Source: Epinephelus fuscoguttatus (lineage: Eukaryota; Chordata; Actinopteri; Perciformes; Serranidae). From it: 64,000 bases of DNA. The translations under genes were made by a program, and so were the position numbers. The notes under the pieces are model-generated. The model was not told the DNA's origin. It worked only from the letters and a program-made list of their open reading frames with translations, and did not search any database. Below are positions 1-12,039 of this stretch, in pieces. The DNA lies in the NCBI RefSeq assembly GCF_011397635.1, contig NC_064762.1, positions 21,043,479-21,107,478 of the forward strand, read 5' to 3'. The stretch's first letter is position 1, and every line of letters begins with the position of its first letter.

Positions 1-1598
1 AACAGTCATTTATGTGCATATCATTAGGGATGGAGCTTTAGCTGCTTTCTAGGGGTTGCTGCAGGGGGCCATTACCATCCCCAATCAGATTCTTAGGCTT
101 ATGAATTCCCTTCAAACATGCATCTACACAGCTGGAAACTAAAGTTGACAACAATGCTGCTGTCTGTACAATCATTATTCTAAGTAAGGGTGGAAACATC
201 TTTCTATGCAACATGAGCTTAAATTCCAGGGATGACGTTTAACACTTGAGCGCCAGTGCTTCCTAACCAAGCAGCACATACATTACCAAGAGTAAATATC
301 CTGTTATGATAACTGAGCGCCACGCAGGCAGCTTTAGCAGAATTTTTTGACGGGGAACCCTAAGTGAACACAAATGTCATCCAATTTAAATGATGACAGA
401 CGGTTGCTACAGCAAGCTCACAGGGTGCTTTCAGACCTAGAGTTATCTTGCTTTGGTCCCAATCAGGAACTAGTTTTGTTACAAATTTGTATAATTGCCT
501 AGAGTTGGTTCGTGTTCTCACGGCAGCATTTACAAGCGGACCAGATCAAATGCCTTGTGTGAGAAAGCTGCTCTTGATTGGTCAGAATTTCCATGTGGGA
601 AAAATCCAGGAATTAAACCAAACGTTGAAGAAGAGTACACTTGCAAGATAAATGTGACACTTTCTAATGTCACAATGGAGGGACAACTACGCAGGTTGAT
701 TTCAGCGCTGCTCATCGTGGACTATATTGCTGTCATTGTTCATTTTAGTCAAACCATACAGTTTGAAAACGAGGCGCGGCTCCAACTAAAAAACAATGTT
801 TTGATGCATTGGATGTGCTGAATGTGCATATTAAGGCAGTACAGGAGGAGGTGCACATTAATAATCCTCCAGGACTGTAACATGCTCATGTTTAACCCAA
901 ACAATGTGTCATGTGACTGCAGTTGGTTCAGATCCAGGTCGGAACACGTTCTCACCACAAACGAACTGCACCAGAGTTCCTTTGTAACTGGACTGAGACC
1001 ACCTCTTCAAGATGGTCTCGGTCCTGACAACGTGCGCACCCGAGTGCGATTGCTGTGTTCACACCTGCCCAAACGAACAGCACTTAAGGGGCAAACGAAC
1101 TTGAGTTCAATTGAACCGAACCAAACTGGGCAGGTGGGAAAGCAGCCTTGGACTACAGCCAGCTCAAGAGTGTCATGGTTGCACTGATGCTGAAAACATC
1201 AGTGCAAGTGGTACTGTTGCTGTTATTGTTTCTCAAAATGAAGACCACATTTCCCATAAATCCAGTTACTTCCTGTCACAGAAAGAATATTGTTGGTATA
1301 GTCTAATTTTTTTTCATGTTTGGAGCTTGTTTAGTTTTAACAAAAGGATTTTCCATTACATCAGAATTTGGCCTCATATTGTCAAATCCATGCACTGGAG
1401 AGTAACAACTGCAAGTCTGTACTCTGACCATCTTGTTTGTTTAAAGCAATTATACTAATGCCTCATAATTATTGTGCCGATGATTTATAGGTGTTGTCAT
1501 GCAACACAGAGCACATTTAATCATATTTAAATGTATTTCAGATTAATTTACACTGATTCATCATCGTCCACGCTGCAGGGTAAAACTAACGAGCGTAC
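1..1598. other. mideas intron sequence at left edge
   Basis: No mideas exon could be found left of 1599 although the SANT domain is unfinished, so this is intron. Apart from the transposon-like copy at 421-1147 nothing else is recognised. Confidence 0.5.
421..1147. mobile_element. hAT-like non-autonomous DNA transposon copy
   Basis: The ends are imperfect inverted repeats: AGGGTGCTTTCAGACCTAGAG on the left, and AAGGCTGCTTTCCCACCTG on the right when read in reverse. The inside has GTTCACACCTGCCCAAACGAA-type sequence typical of fish hAT-derived repeats. It lies in the mideas intron beyond the last visible exon. No clear target duplication was found. Confidence 0.4.
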
Positions 1599-4105
1599 CA
1601 ATTTCTGCACCATAAAGAAGTCCTTCCTGTAGGCAGAGATCCCCTTGTTGAAGTAGCGCTTCTCTTCTGCAGTCCAGCAGTCGGAGCCTGTTTGTAAATC
1701 AGACGCAGTGCAGTTCAATGTGTGCTCACAAGAGAGAATGAGGAAACGTTTAAAGAGAGGTTAGGAAATCAGAGACAGAAGGGGGAAGATGAAGAGACGA
1801 AGGGAAACCATGAGAGTCGACTGAAGTGATTTATGTCAAACAGCTTGTATTTTCCTGTGATGTCACAGCTCACCTGAGTAGTGATAACCTGCCAGGTGAT
1901 GACCTTTGGGGAAAACCGGGTCCTGAAGCATCAAACGTCCCAGAGTTTCCTTAAAAGCAACGAGATTTATCACAGTTGGCACACAGTTCTTTAACAGGGT
2001 CTCTGTTCCTCATTTGAGTGCTTCAGCTACACAACACTGTAAAACAATCCTGACGCTAACAAGTGCAAAGTTGCCTAAAAAAGACCTGCTGGTGTCATTT
2101 TTTAGGATTTTGATTTCATTAAAAAGTTGTTCTGCTGACTGAAATCTAGTAATTTGAGTGAGTTACTATGGGTCACTATACTCACAAGGAAATCACCTCC
2201 ACATTCATGTAAACAGTGTAAAACCAGCTCCTGGTTGGTTCCTCCGCCCCGGAGCACACTGCAACACGCCATGCTCATCAAATCCTCCACTATAGAAAAA
2301 AAAGAGAGAGAGAAAATGACGACACTTTGAAAGAATTAGTGTGGACCTGTGCAGTGACCGTTTAATATGTGCATGCTCAGAACGGACTGACTGCTCGGCC
2401 TCTGGTAATGCTGCATGCAGCTCGAGAACCGCTCATACAAACAACTTCAAAATCGACACTGTGCTTCCTTGGGCCCTGAAAAATAGACTTACATATGTCC
2501 CTTTTCTACAGTCAAAGGCTGTGCAGTAAGAGCCTGTTGTCTGCAGCTCTTCATCAACATCTCACTGTGGCTGTTTCTGATCTTACTCTTCCTCCCTGCT
2601 GTATTATTAGACTTGTCTTAATTGAAGAAAAGCTGTTAACAAAGTGCTGCTAATTCGGGAATAACACATTTAATTTCCTATAGATTCTTCACAATAAAAG
2701 TTTTCTGTTATTTTGATGTGTAAAAACTTTTATTGTGAAGCACCCAAATAAGGAAATGTTGGGTTTAGGAACAGGAGCCTCACACAACTTGTAAGTCGCC
2801 TTTCTGTGTGGTCTCCTGCAGACAAAGGTGAGTAGAGTCGCGCAACACACACACGCTTATTTTGGGGGCGAACAAGAGTCATCGGGGGTTGGCTGCGACC
2901 GGCAAGACATCACTACTACCTGCTTGAGGGTGGGTGCGTCCAGCTATTGGACCTACTCTGGAGAATGTCTATCTCTGGAGTGGCTTGGCATGGCACAGTG
3001 CGTCTAAACTGATGATGGAAACACCACTGGCTTTTCTCGACGCGGCCAAGAGTGACAATGGAAAAAGGGTAATAGTTGAGTCCCCTAGAAAGCTCACACT
3101 AACATTTTAAGGCTACAATTAAGTCAAAGCCTGACTATTTTGGGGGACTAAAGTGTTCATTTTGGAAGTCACGTAGCTGGTGCTGAAATGTTTGAGTTCA
3201 CAGCAGTCAAAGTTGACTCAAGGAGAGACGGATGGAGACGACAAGAAGGACTCTTCCTATGAGAGCAGCCAGCAGGTGAGGGTTGCTCAGTCACTACAGG
3301 TTCATGACTATGTGAGTATTTCACTACTAGTATCTCTCTTTCCTCATCCCTTGTTTCATGTACTGTGACGTTAGAGCAAGCAAGAGCTCGCGCTTAACAC
3401 TGCACTTCCCTGGGTCCTCAGCATAGACTGTAAAAAATAATGGAGATAGCTTATGTGACGTCACCCACTGGTTTATTGACTCTAGCTGTCAAGTGTCAAG
3501 TTTGGCATTTTGGCCGTTGCTATCTTGGTTTTGTAGAGCCAGAAGTGACCATACCTGGGCAAGAGGCTGGCGTTGTGGAGGGGCAAGGGCTGGATCTGAC
3601 TGAGAAGCTGATAACACGATTGACAGCCCTTATCATGCCTAACTTTAAGCCTTAATGAAATGTAAACAGCTGAGTTATATGAAGATTCACCCCCGTACAG
3701 TTGTTATGAAGGAGGAATTAGCTATAGAGACCAAAACCGTGATTGTACCAGGCCGTAAACATGTTTATTTCTGCTGTGAAGTTTGGCATTTTAACATGGT
3801 GGTCTATGAAGACTGACTGGCTTCTGGAGTCAGCCTCAAGTGGCCATTCAAAGAAATGCAGTTTTTGGCACTTCAAGTGTGAAGTCAATTGGATGAACGG
3901 TTGGCGAGAAAAAAAAAGTTCACACAAAGAAAAGAATAACAACAATCAGTGCAGATACTAACTGCTCTCTTGGTCACCGTGTTTGAGGTTGGAGTCATCT
4001 ATAGGGAGCCAAACCAGGTCAGCCTTGTGCTGGTCCAACTGGGAGCAAGGTTGATCCTGCATCTCTGGAATTTCTGCCTGGTACTTCAGCCCGATGTTGA
4101 TACGT
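1599..4105 (-). CDS. mideas: mideas ELM2 and partial SANT exons
   Basis: Four exons (4105-3963, 2289-2186, 1949-1874, 1687-1599) encode the histone deacetylase-recruiting module. ELM2 reads [16 protein letters not shown], then [19 protein letters not shown] and [15 protein letters not shown] follows across the HYS-G-SDCW splice. The phases agree at all three internal joins (1, 0, 1). The last exon stops before helix 3 of SANT (expected TVAQCVEFYY-like sequence), and that exon is not present in 1-1597. Confidence 0.92.
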
Positions 4106-7100
4106 CTGAACAAGAGAGGGAAAAAAGTACATTGAAGTACATTTCTGATAAAGACGTCTTTTTTTTGGGCCAGGTATTGAGAACGTCAGAGTTCTGCAGG
4201 GGCGGTTGTACTTACGGTTCAAGGCTCGCAGGTGTGGCGTCAGTGATCAAGGGCAGAACAGGAGGTGTGATTTCTGAACTCGCTGCAAATACAAAGAAAC
4301 GTCCTTTTAGCCACTATCTGAGAACACCTAATCAGTAAAATTTGTCTGAGATCATACAGCTGAGACTTACTGGAGCGCAACAGGCTGCGTGTCGCAGATT
4401 TGGGCGTAGGCGGTGGCGGCAGGATCTGGTTGCTTACGGCGATGTTGGTCAGGAAGGTGGAGAAGTAGAGACCCGAGCCCTCGCGCACAGGAGACAGGAT
4501 CGGTGGTGGCGTGTACGGGGGCAGGGTGAGGGGGTTGTCCGGCAGGCGGACCGGAGAGCGCAGGTTGCTCTGGTAGGCAGTGATGTTGGAGTAGAGGGAT
4601 GGTGGGATGAAGGTGGATGGTTTGTGCGGAGGGATGATGAGAGGCTGGGGACGAGGTCGGCGCTTGAATTTGGATTTTCCATCCTCATCAGGCCCTGGAT
4701 CGTTTTCCCCGTCCTGGACAGAACATTGAAGGTTTGATACTTTTCTTTGATATCAAATAAAATCAGATTAAAAGTCACATTATTCAGCTGTAACTGAGCA
4801 TGTAGGTGTGTTTGCTGTCATTTATTTTCCCATAACCAATTTATATCGATTATAGAGTTCTACCTGCCTGTTCAATGGAAATTGTTCTGCATTTTTTGAC
4901 AGCCGATGAGTTTTAATCAAAACCTGAGCAAATTGACTTAATTACTTTTTAAAACATGGGAAGAAGGCAATGAGCAATTAAAGAAGAAATGACTCAAAAA
5001 ATTAGCAAGAAATTCGTAAAAAGAGAAAATTATTAAAAACAAGGAAATTAGCAACAAAAACAGAAAAAAAAAAATCAAAAACAAGAAAATTTATGAGAAA
5101 AAAAATCAAAAACAAGAAAATTGGAAAAAAAATATAATAATAATATTGATTAAATCAATTAATTTATAATAACAATTTTAAAATGTAGTAGTAATAATAA
5201 TTATCATAAACATAATTTTATCCTTGATTTTTTTCTTTTTTAGTGTTATTTTCTAAATCTATTTTATTTATTTTTTTTTGCAATTTGTGGGGCATTTCTT
5301 ACCAAGTTGCTCAATGCCTTCTTTTGGAAAGAAAATGCACCAATTTGCTCATGGTTCAAAGGTTTAAATACTTGTGAAAGGCATCTGCAACCAGGTTTCA
5401 AAAGGTTAAATATTGCTGCAAGTAATAAAAGACCTGAAGACACCTGAAGAAGAGCTGCAGGTGAAAGGCTGCTAAGCACAGTTGTTGTGTGGGAAACTAC
5501 CCACTCCATGCATGTCATGTAACGGGATGGCAGTTGCAAATATTACTGACTAACTTCTTTATTAAGACAACTTAAGTTCTCTTGTTCCTCTGGCTTATGT
5601 GTGACATGACAGCAGCTCAAGTGTTGCTGTCGCCAAATCAACCAGGAATTTTACCAGACAGAAAATTAACAGGCAAACTTCTTCACATACTTACTTATCC
5701 CCACATCTGATTGGACCAAAGCACCACTTACTGGTGATTTTCAAAAATGGACACATGTTTACATGTACACTAGTATTCCACTATCATTCCAAATATGACA
5801 ATATTTTGAATTTGATAGGGAACATGTAAACAGCATATTTAGTTTGGATACTCCCAATTAGGCTTGACTCCGAATGTACCATTTTCCCCTTAACACATGT
5901 GGGATATGCCAGTATTACTCTACAGTATATCTTATGTTAGGAGCATTCTTTGGACATGTATACAGCACATTTGAAATATGCATCTCAATTGGGCTTTTTA
6001 CCACAGTATGTGACACATGGCCTCTGGCCTGTTTACGGTTAGCTCTGCACGTTGTCATGGACGCACTGAACGCAAACCAACACGCCAACAGTTTGGTGGT
6101 TAAAGGAATCAAAGAGGGAGGCTGTGCTCACAAAGCTGAACGAGTACAAAAAAACCCTCCTGTTTTGACACAAAAAACCAAAATGACACAAACAGCTCCA
6201 GTCGTTCCACTTTTCCATATTTTAATGTGATAAACATCACGTTAGGGGACGTTATTCGGAGCTGCATATAAATGAGAATATTTATTTCCATCAGCCGTGT
6301 AAACAGCTTAGAGTAGAAATATGGTCGTTTTCAGAATAAGCGCAAAAAAAAAAAAGATTTTTTTTTGTGCATGTAAACGTAGTCATTGTCACGTTTCCTC
6401 CTAGATTGCTTTCTTCAGTACCACGACACAAGCAGTACATTGTGTACTGGCTGAATCAGGCTGCACTGTAAACCTACACACCCAGTTTAAAACAGCTGTT
6501 TTGGAGCGTTAATGAGTCACGTTATCGTCTAACCCGCTCCATAAACATGGCAGATTGGTTCCAGTGGATGTTTCCCAAACTAAAATCTGGAATCAGACTA
6601 AAAAGCGGGCTCCTCGTACTAATGAGAACTTGAACTTTGAAGCTGGTCAGTTCATCACAGATCTGCATCTCTATGGGGTCTAGAAGAAGTTACGTTACAT
6701 GAGGCTGAGTCTAAATATCCATCTAAAACCATGACTTTTGTATAAGCTTCACTGTGACATGTACACACTGACAATCAGAGGGTAGGAACACAATTACAAA
6801 GTCCTGTCCTTGAGTAAAATTTCGGGATACTTGTACTTTACGTCATCCCTAGACAGGTTATTACAAATTGGTGGCTTCAACAAGCACTTCTTCACCAAGG
6901 TTAGCAGTGTGAGTAGCAAATATGAAGCCGGAGCCAGCAGCCGGTTAGCTTAGCTTAGCTTAGCTTAGCATAAAGACTGGAAACAAGAAATAGTCCTGCA
7001 CATAACTATATTACTTAAACAAGTGGTTCCCAACTGGTCCAGCCACAGGGTTTCTCCTTAGTCATTAGTTCAAGGTCCAAACAGTGTAATACATTTGGTG

Positions 7101-10100
7101 TCATACTTGGGTTTGGCCATGTCATTGAGCTAGTTTGCTGTCTCTGTCAAGTAGCTGTTAGCAACTCACGCTACAACAGAAAATGGTACTTCAAAATAAA
7201 AGCTCCGTGCTGTGCTGGAAATTCACTGTACTTAAAAGTTGTTTTGTTTTTTGTTTTTTTTTAAGAAACACATTTACAAGTCATTTGAGGTCCATTCAGA
7301 ATGGACCCGTGACCCACCAGTTGGGAACCACTGGTTTATACAAACAAAACAGGAGAGAACAAGGCTAACAGCTAGCTAGCTTCTTGCTAACCAGCTGCTG
7401 ACTGCAGCGTCATATAGAGCGCTGCAGGATTGAGTCCTAAAACCTGGAAATGAGTTAGCATTTTTGCACCCCCGGTGCCCTTGTCTCTAAGTCAATGGGT
7501 TTTTGAATGGGTTTTTGGTTAGACGCCTAAAGTAAGGTCTGTGGTTAATACAAGCTTAAGAGATTTTCATATTTTCCTTTACCACATAAAGTACATTAGT
7601 AAATACCCTGTAGACTTGTAAATTCTGAAGCCTTTCTGTGTCTTAAAAAAGACGGTTGCTATCACATGGCTAAATGAGACTACAGAGAGTCATCACGTCG
7701 AACACAGCTTTACAACCTCGCTATGGTGGCGATGTTAAAGTCTCAGACTGTGGTGTAGTTTGTTTATAGCCTAACGTTAGCATTTACGCTTAAAAAAATC
7801 ATAAAGGTGGTGTTCATGTGTGAAGATTATCTTGCTGAACAAAACATGCAGGTATCATGAACCTTATGGTCGCCACAGGGTTTACTTTCTGCAATGATCC
7901 AAAATCCAGTGGGAAAATCCTGTTGGCTTTTTGACAAGGGAACCAGGGCGAAGCTAACTACTGTGGTGGCCTACAAAAGAACATCATCCCTGCAGCACTT
8001 GAGCTGTGAGATAATTGAGGGTATCAAACTACTCATCTGACTCTCGACAAGAAAACAAATAAGGGTATCTCCCAGAATTTCTTACTATACCTTCAAGATT
8101 CAACACACAAAACACACAACATTCTGCTCACTTGTTTATGGATCAGTAATAACACTCCAATAATGTTCTACCAATGGGTACTTTCATTTTTGATACTTTT
8201 GTTGCTAATACTTTCATACTTTTATAAAAGTTAATTTATGAATTCTGGACTTTTACTTGTATCAGTAGTATTTTCAAATTCTTGTATTTCAACTTTGACT
8301 TCAGTGACAGATCTACTTATTCCTCTCGAGGCAGTAGGAGGCTGATAATGTGGTTAAAGGTCACCCCAGGTCTACTGATATCAACAATAAACCAACAATC
8401 AAAGCAACGTAAAAGTCATCTCCTCACAATACTGACCTGGCCAAAACTCTCCGTTAGGGAATTTCTGAGCGATCTCCGACGAGCCACGATGACCGACGGT
8501 TTGCGATCGGACTGTCCCACGGGCCGCTCACCTGGGCCGAATCGTCCCTGAGCCCAGCCACCCTGAGGGTCTGTTTGACTCCTGTGCACTGGTACAGACA
8601 CCGGGATAACCAGAGGCACCATGGTAGACTGTCTGCCTGAAGAGCCGTCTTCCTGCTGACGCATCAAAGGAAAGACGCAGGAAGATGAGGAGACATGGAG
8701 GATGGAAAAGGGATTGAGATATATGGTATGAAAATCAGATTAATTTTCAAATCGTCTACAACAGTATGAAAATATATCCTCCTGAGACCCGAACTTGTTT
8801 TTGGTATGTATTTTTAATTTCTCACAGCTATTTGGGATCAGTAGGACCTGATAAGTAAAAAAAAACTAAACGTTGTCAACGATGATTAAGTCCCAGTGTC
8901 CTCATATGACATGACAGCAAGGTCCCAATGTCTTCATACAAGTACTTAAGCGTACTTAAGCGTCTTGTCTTGTCACTGTTGCTAAAATTGGTCAAATTTG
9001 TTGCTGTATCACACTACAAACAATATTTATCATAAATAAACAAGTTTCAACCATAAAATGTGATCAGGTTTTGGACCTTGTCCACTTTTGTGTCAGGATT
9101 GGCTGCAGACTGACTTGGCAGAGATGGCGGCCATCTTGTTTTTACATGCATTAGTGTACTGTGCTCTTACTACCACTAGATGGCACAAAAAAGTGTCCAT
9201 GGACAAGGACAACGGGTCTAAATTAAGTAGAATAGTATACGGTAAAGTAAACCCAAATATGATGACCTCATGAGGACACAGGGTCTCAGGAGGATAATCA
9301 GTGGATTTTAACATAAATTACCTAAGATTATTTTCACAAGTTAAAAAAAAAAAAAGCACGAAAGATAGCCATTACACGAATAACAAGACATCTTAATTGT
9401 CTTGCTAACCAAAACTTTCAATGTAAAATGATATAAAACTTTAAATGCAGCAAATTAATTGGCGATAATTGGGCAACTGTGGTTTATTTAACGACTGAAG
9501 TAATAAATCAATTATAAAATTTGTTTTTCTTTACTTTTTTGTTTCTGTCGATTGATTAAATGACAAATTGTTTCAACTATGGGATTATATAATTGAGAAT
9601 GAATAGCTAATTAGTGGCCACTTTACTTTAAATGTTGCATTTACTGAGCAACATTAATAATTCTGAATACAACTGGTAAAAAAAATCTGCAGTGCTGTCT
9701 CTCTCATATGCAACTTAAGGATTGCACTCTCTTTTTTAAAACTGGATGAACACAGTGGTTTTATTACCACATATTTCCATGACGTTGCATCCAGAGGAGT
9801 GCTCACGTCTCCCTCGTATTTAAGGTCAGCATTTTCACCCATCCTGCATTCTGCTAGCTGCAGTAACATGTAATTCATGATTTATACTTCAAGGTAAAAC
9901 CCAGCTAAGAGATTTCAATCTCATCACCTGCTGTTTGTTAACCACACACACCAGCTCTGGGTTGTGAATAGCGATATAAACCTGTTTGGTGTGTGTGTTG
10001 GGGAGTAAACTGTGGGAGTATAGCTGCGCAGGTTGACAGCCCAGCCCCTCCCTGGCTCTGCTGAATGACTGGGAAGGAGCCTGAGGAATGTGGAGGTGTG

Positions 10101-12003
10101 CAGACATGCAGCTGCTCCAACTGCTCATCCAGCATGTGCACTCTGCACAAAAACCTACAAGTCTGATAACCCCCCTGAGGGAAGAGTACTACATGTCCCT
10201 GCGCTGAGAAGAAAACGTGACGAAAAGTGGAGTTTAACAAGTTTTTGGTGCTCAGTGTCCATTAGACACAGAGTAAATCAAGAAGCCCGTTCCAGTGGGT
10301 GTGCCGCGTAGAATGTAAACACCGTAAATCCTGAATAACTAGGTTAAGTGTATCATCTTTCCTTCAGCGATAAAAATGAGAGCAATCTCTCAAATCCAAA
10401 CGTTCTTCAATCTTCAATAATAGCTGTTTTTCAGGTCGCGCCAGAATCACATGCATGACACTGTTCTGCACGGTGTGACTGCACACACTTGTTAAACAGC
10501 CTGCTGTAGCCGAGGCTCGACAGCTGTAGGAGTCAACAGACCCAAGAAAATGATTTTGTAAACCATAGGGAAGTTCTGCATAGAAACAGGGTTCTTCCTC
10601 TTTGTGCAGCTGCTCACCAGCTTTGCCAGATGAGAAAATTTGCTCTTACGTGCACAGATTAGCCCTCGTCTTTGTTCCTCAACTAAGCTGGGCCTCAAGG
10701 AATAGTTCAGCCACAAAACGACTATTTGTTTATCAATTAGCCATGCTGTGTTTGCCTGAATTTATCAAGAAAACTTTGTTTTTCCGCATGCCTCCACAGA
10801 AAATAACCAACATATTGCTTGACTGGGGAACATGCTACGTCAAATCATCCATTTACAAAGTCTCACACAAGTCATGCATGTCACATTTATTCATTCATAT
10901 GCTCAGTACTTTCTGAACACATGCATTTCCACTAAACTTTAAGGTTTACTAAACTGAAAGTAAAACATAAACTCAAAAACCAAGGTATTTTTTAGCAAAA
11001 ATGCATGTGTTTGGGAAGTAACAGTTGTTTTGATGTAGTTTTGCTGTTGTTAAACGTGGTCCCCGATTAATCAATCGATATGCTCTCCATTTTCCGTGGA
11101 GGCGTGGAAGCGTTAACAAATTTTCTGTGTAAATTAAAGGTAACACAGCTTTACAAACTGATTTACAAATGGTCAATCTGTGGGTGAAGTGCTCCTTTTA
11201 AACAATTATTTCTGCATTAAAATTGCTATAAATAAGCGATTAACTACAGCAGTGTGTAATAAGTGTTTTTAACCTTGATCATTTTAGCAGGCTCCATCAC
11301 TGACGCCTGCTGGGCCAGAGTCTCCAGGTTGATCTCCTTAGACGCCCTCCTCCTCCTGCGGATGACCCCTCCCGTCGTCACTTCCCCTCCTCTCACAGCC
11401 TGGGTGCCTGCTACTCCGTTCTGGGGTGCTGGAAGCTCTTTGGTTGCTTGAGACCAGATGTTTGTCGAAGGGGGTCCCAGTGGGGACTGGCCTTCTCTGG
11501 AAAGGCGTCGCGAGCGCCGAGGGGCAGCCAGCATCGCATCTGAAGGCTCTGCGGGATTTGTGGCGACCTTTTCGGGGCATGGATCAGGTGCGGATGATGC
11601 GTCACTGACTTTCGCCTCTGGTTCCTGCTGCGGCTCCATTGGCTGGGCGTCCTCCTTTTTAATCGCAGCGTCAGGTGGACCCGGCTCAGGAGGCTGAAAC
11701 GTTGCAATGTTCTGGGTTTGTTGCTGTTTTGGTTGCACCTGTGGTGGCGTCGTTTCTTGCTGTGGCACAGATTGTTGTGGCACTTGCTGCTGTTGCTGCT
11801 GTTGTTGCATTTGCTGGATTTGTTGCTGTCGCCCCTGTATCTGTTGCTGGTGATACTGTTGCTGCATTTGCTGCAACTGTTGTTGCTGCTGCATTTGATG
11901 CTGCTGGATTTGGTGCTGCTGCTGTTGCTGCAAATGTTGGTGCTGTTGCAACTGAAGGTGGTGCTGCTGCAATTGTTGCTGCTGCTGGTGATGGTGATGC
12001 ATT

Positions 12004-12039
<36 letters not shown>

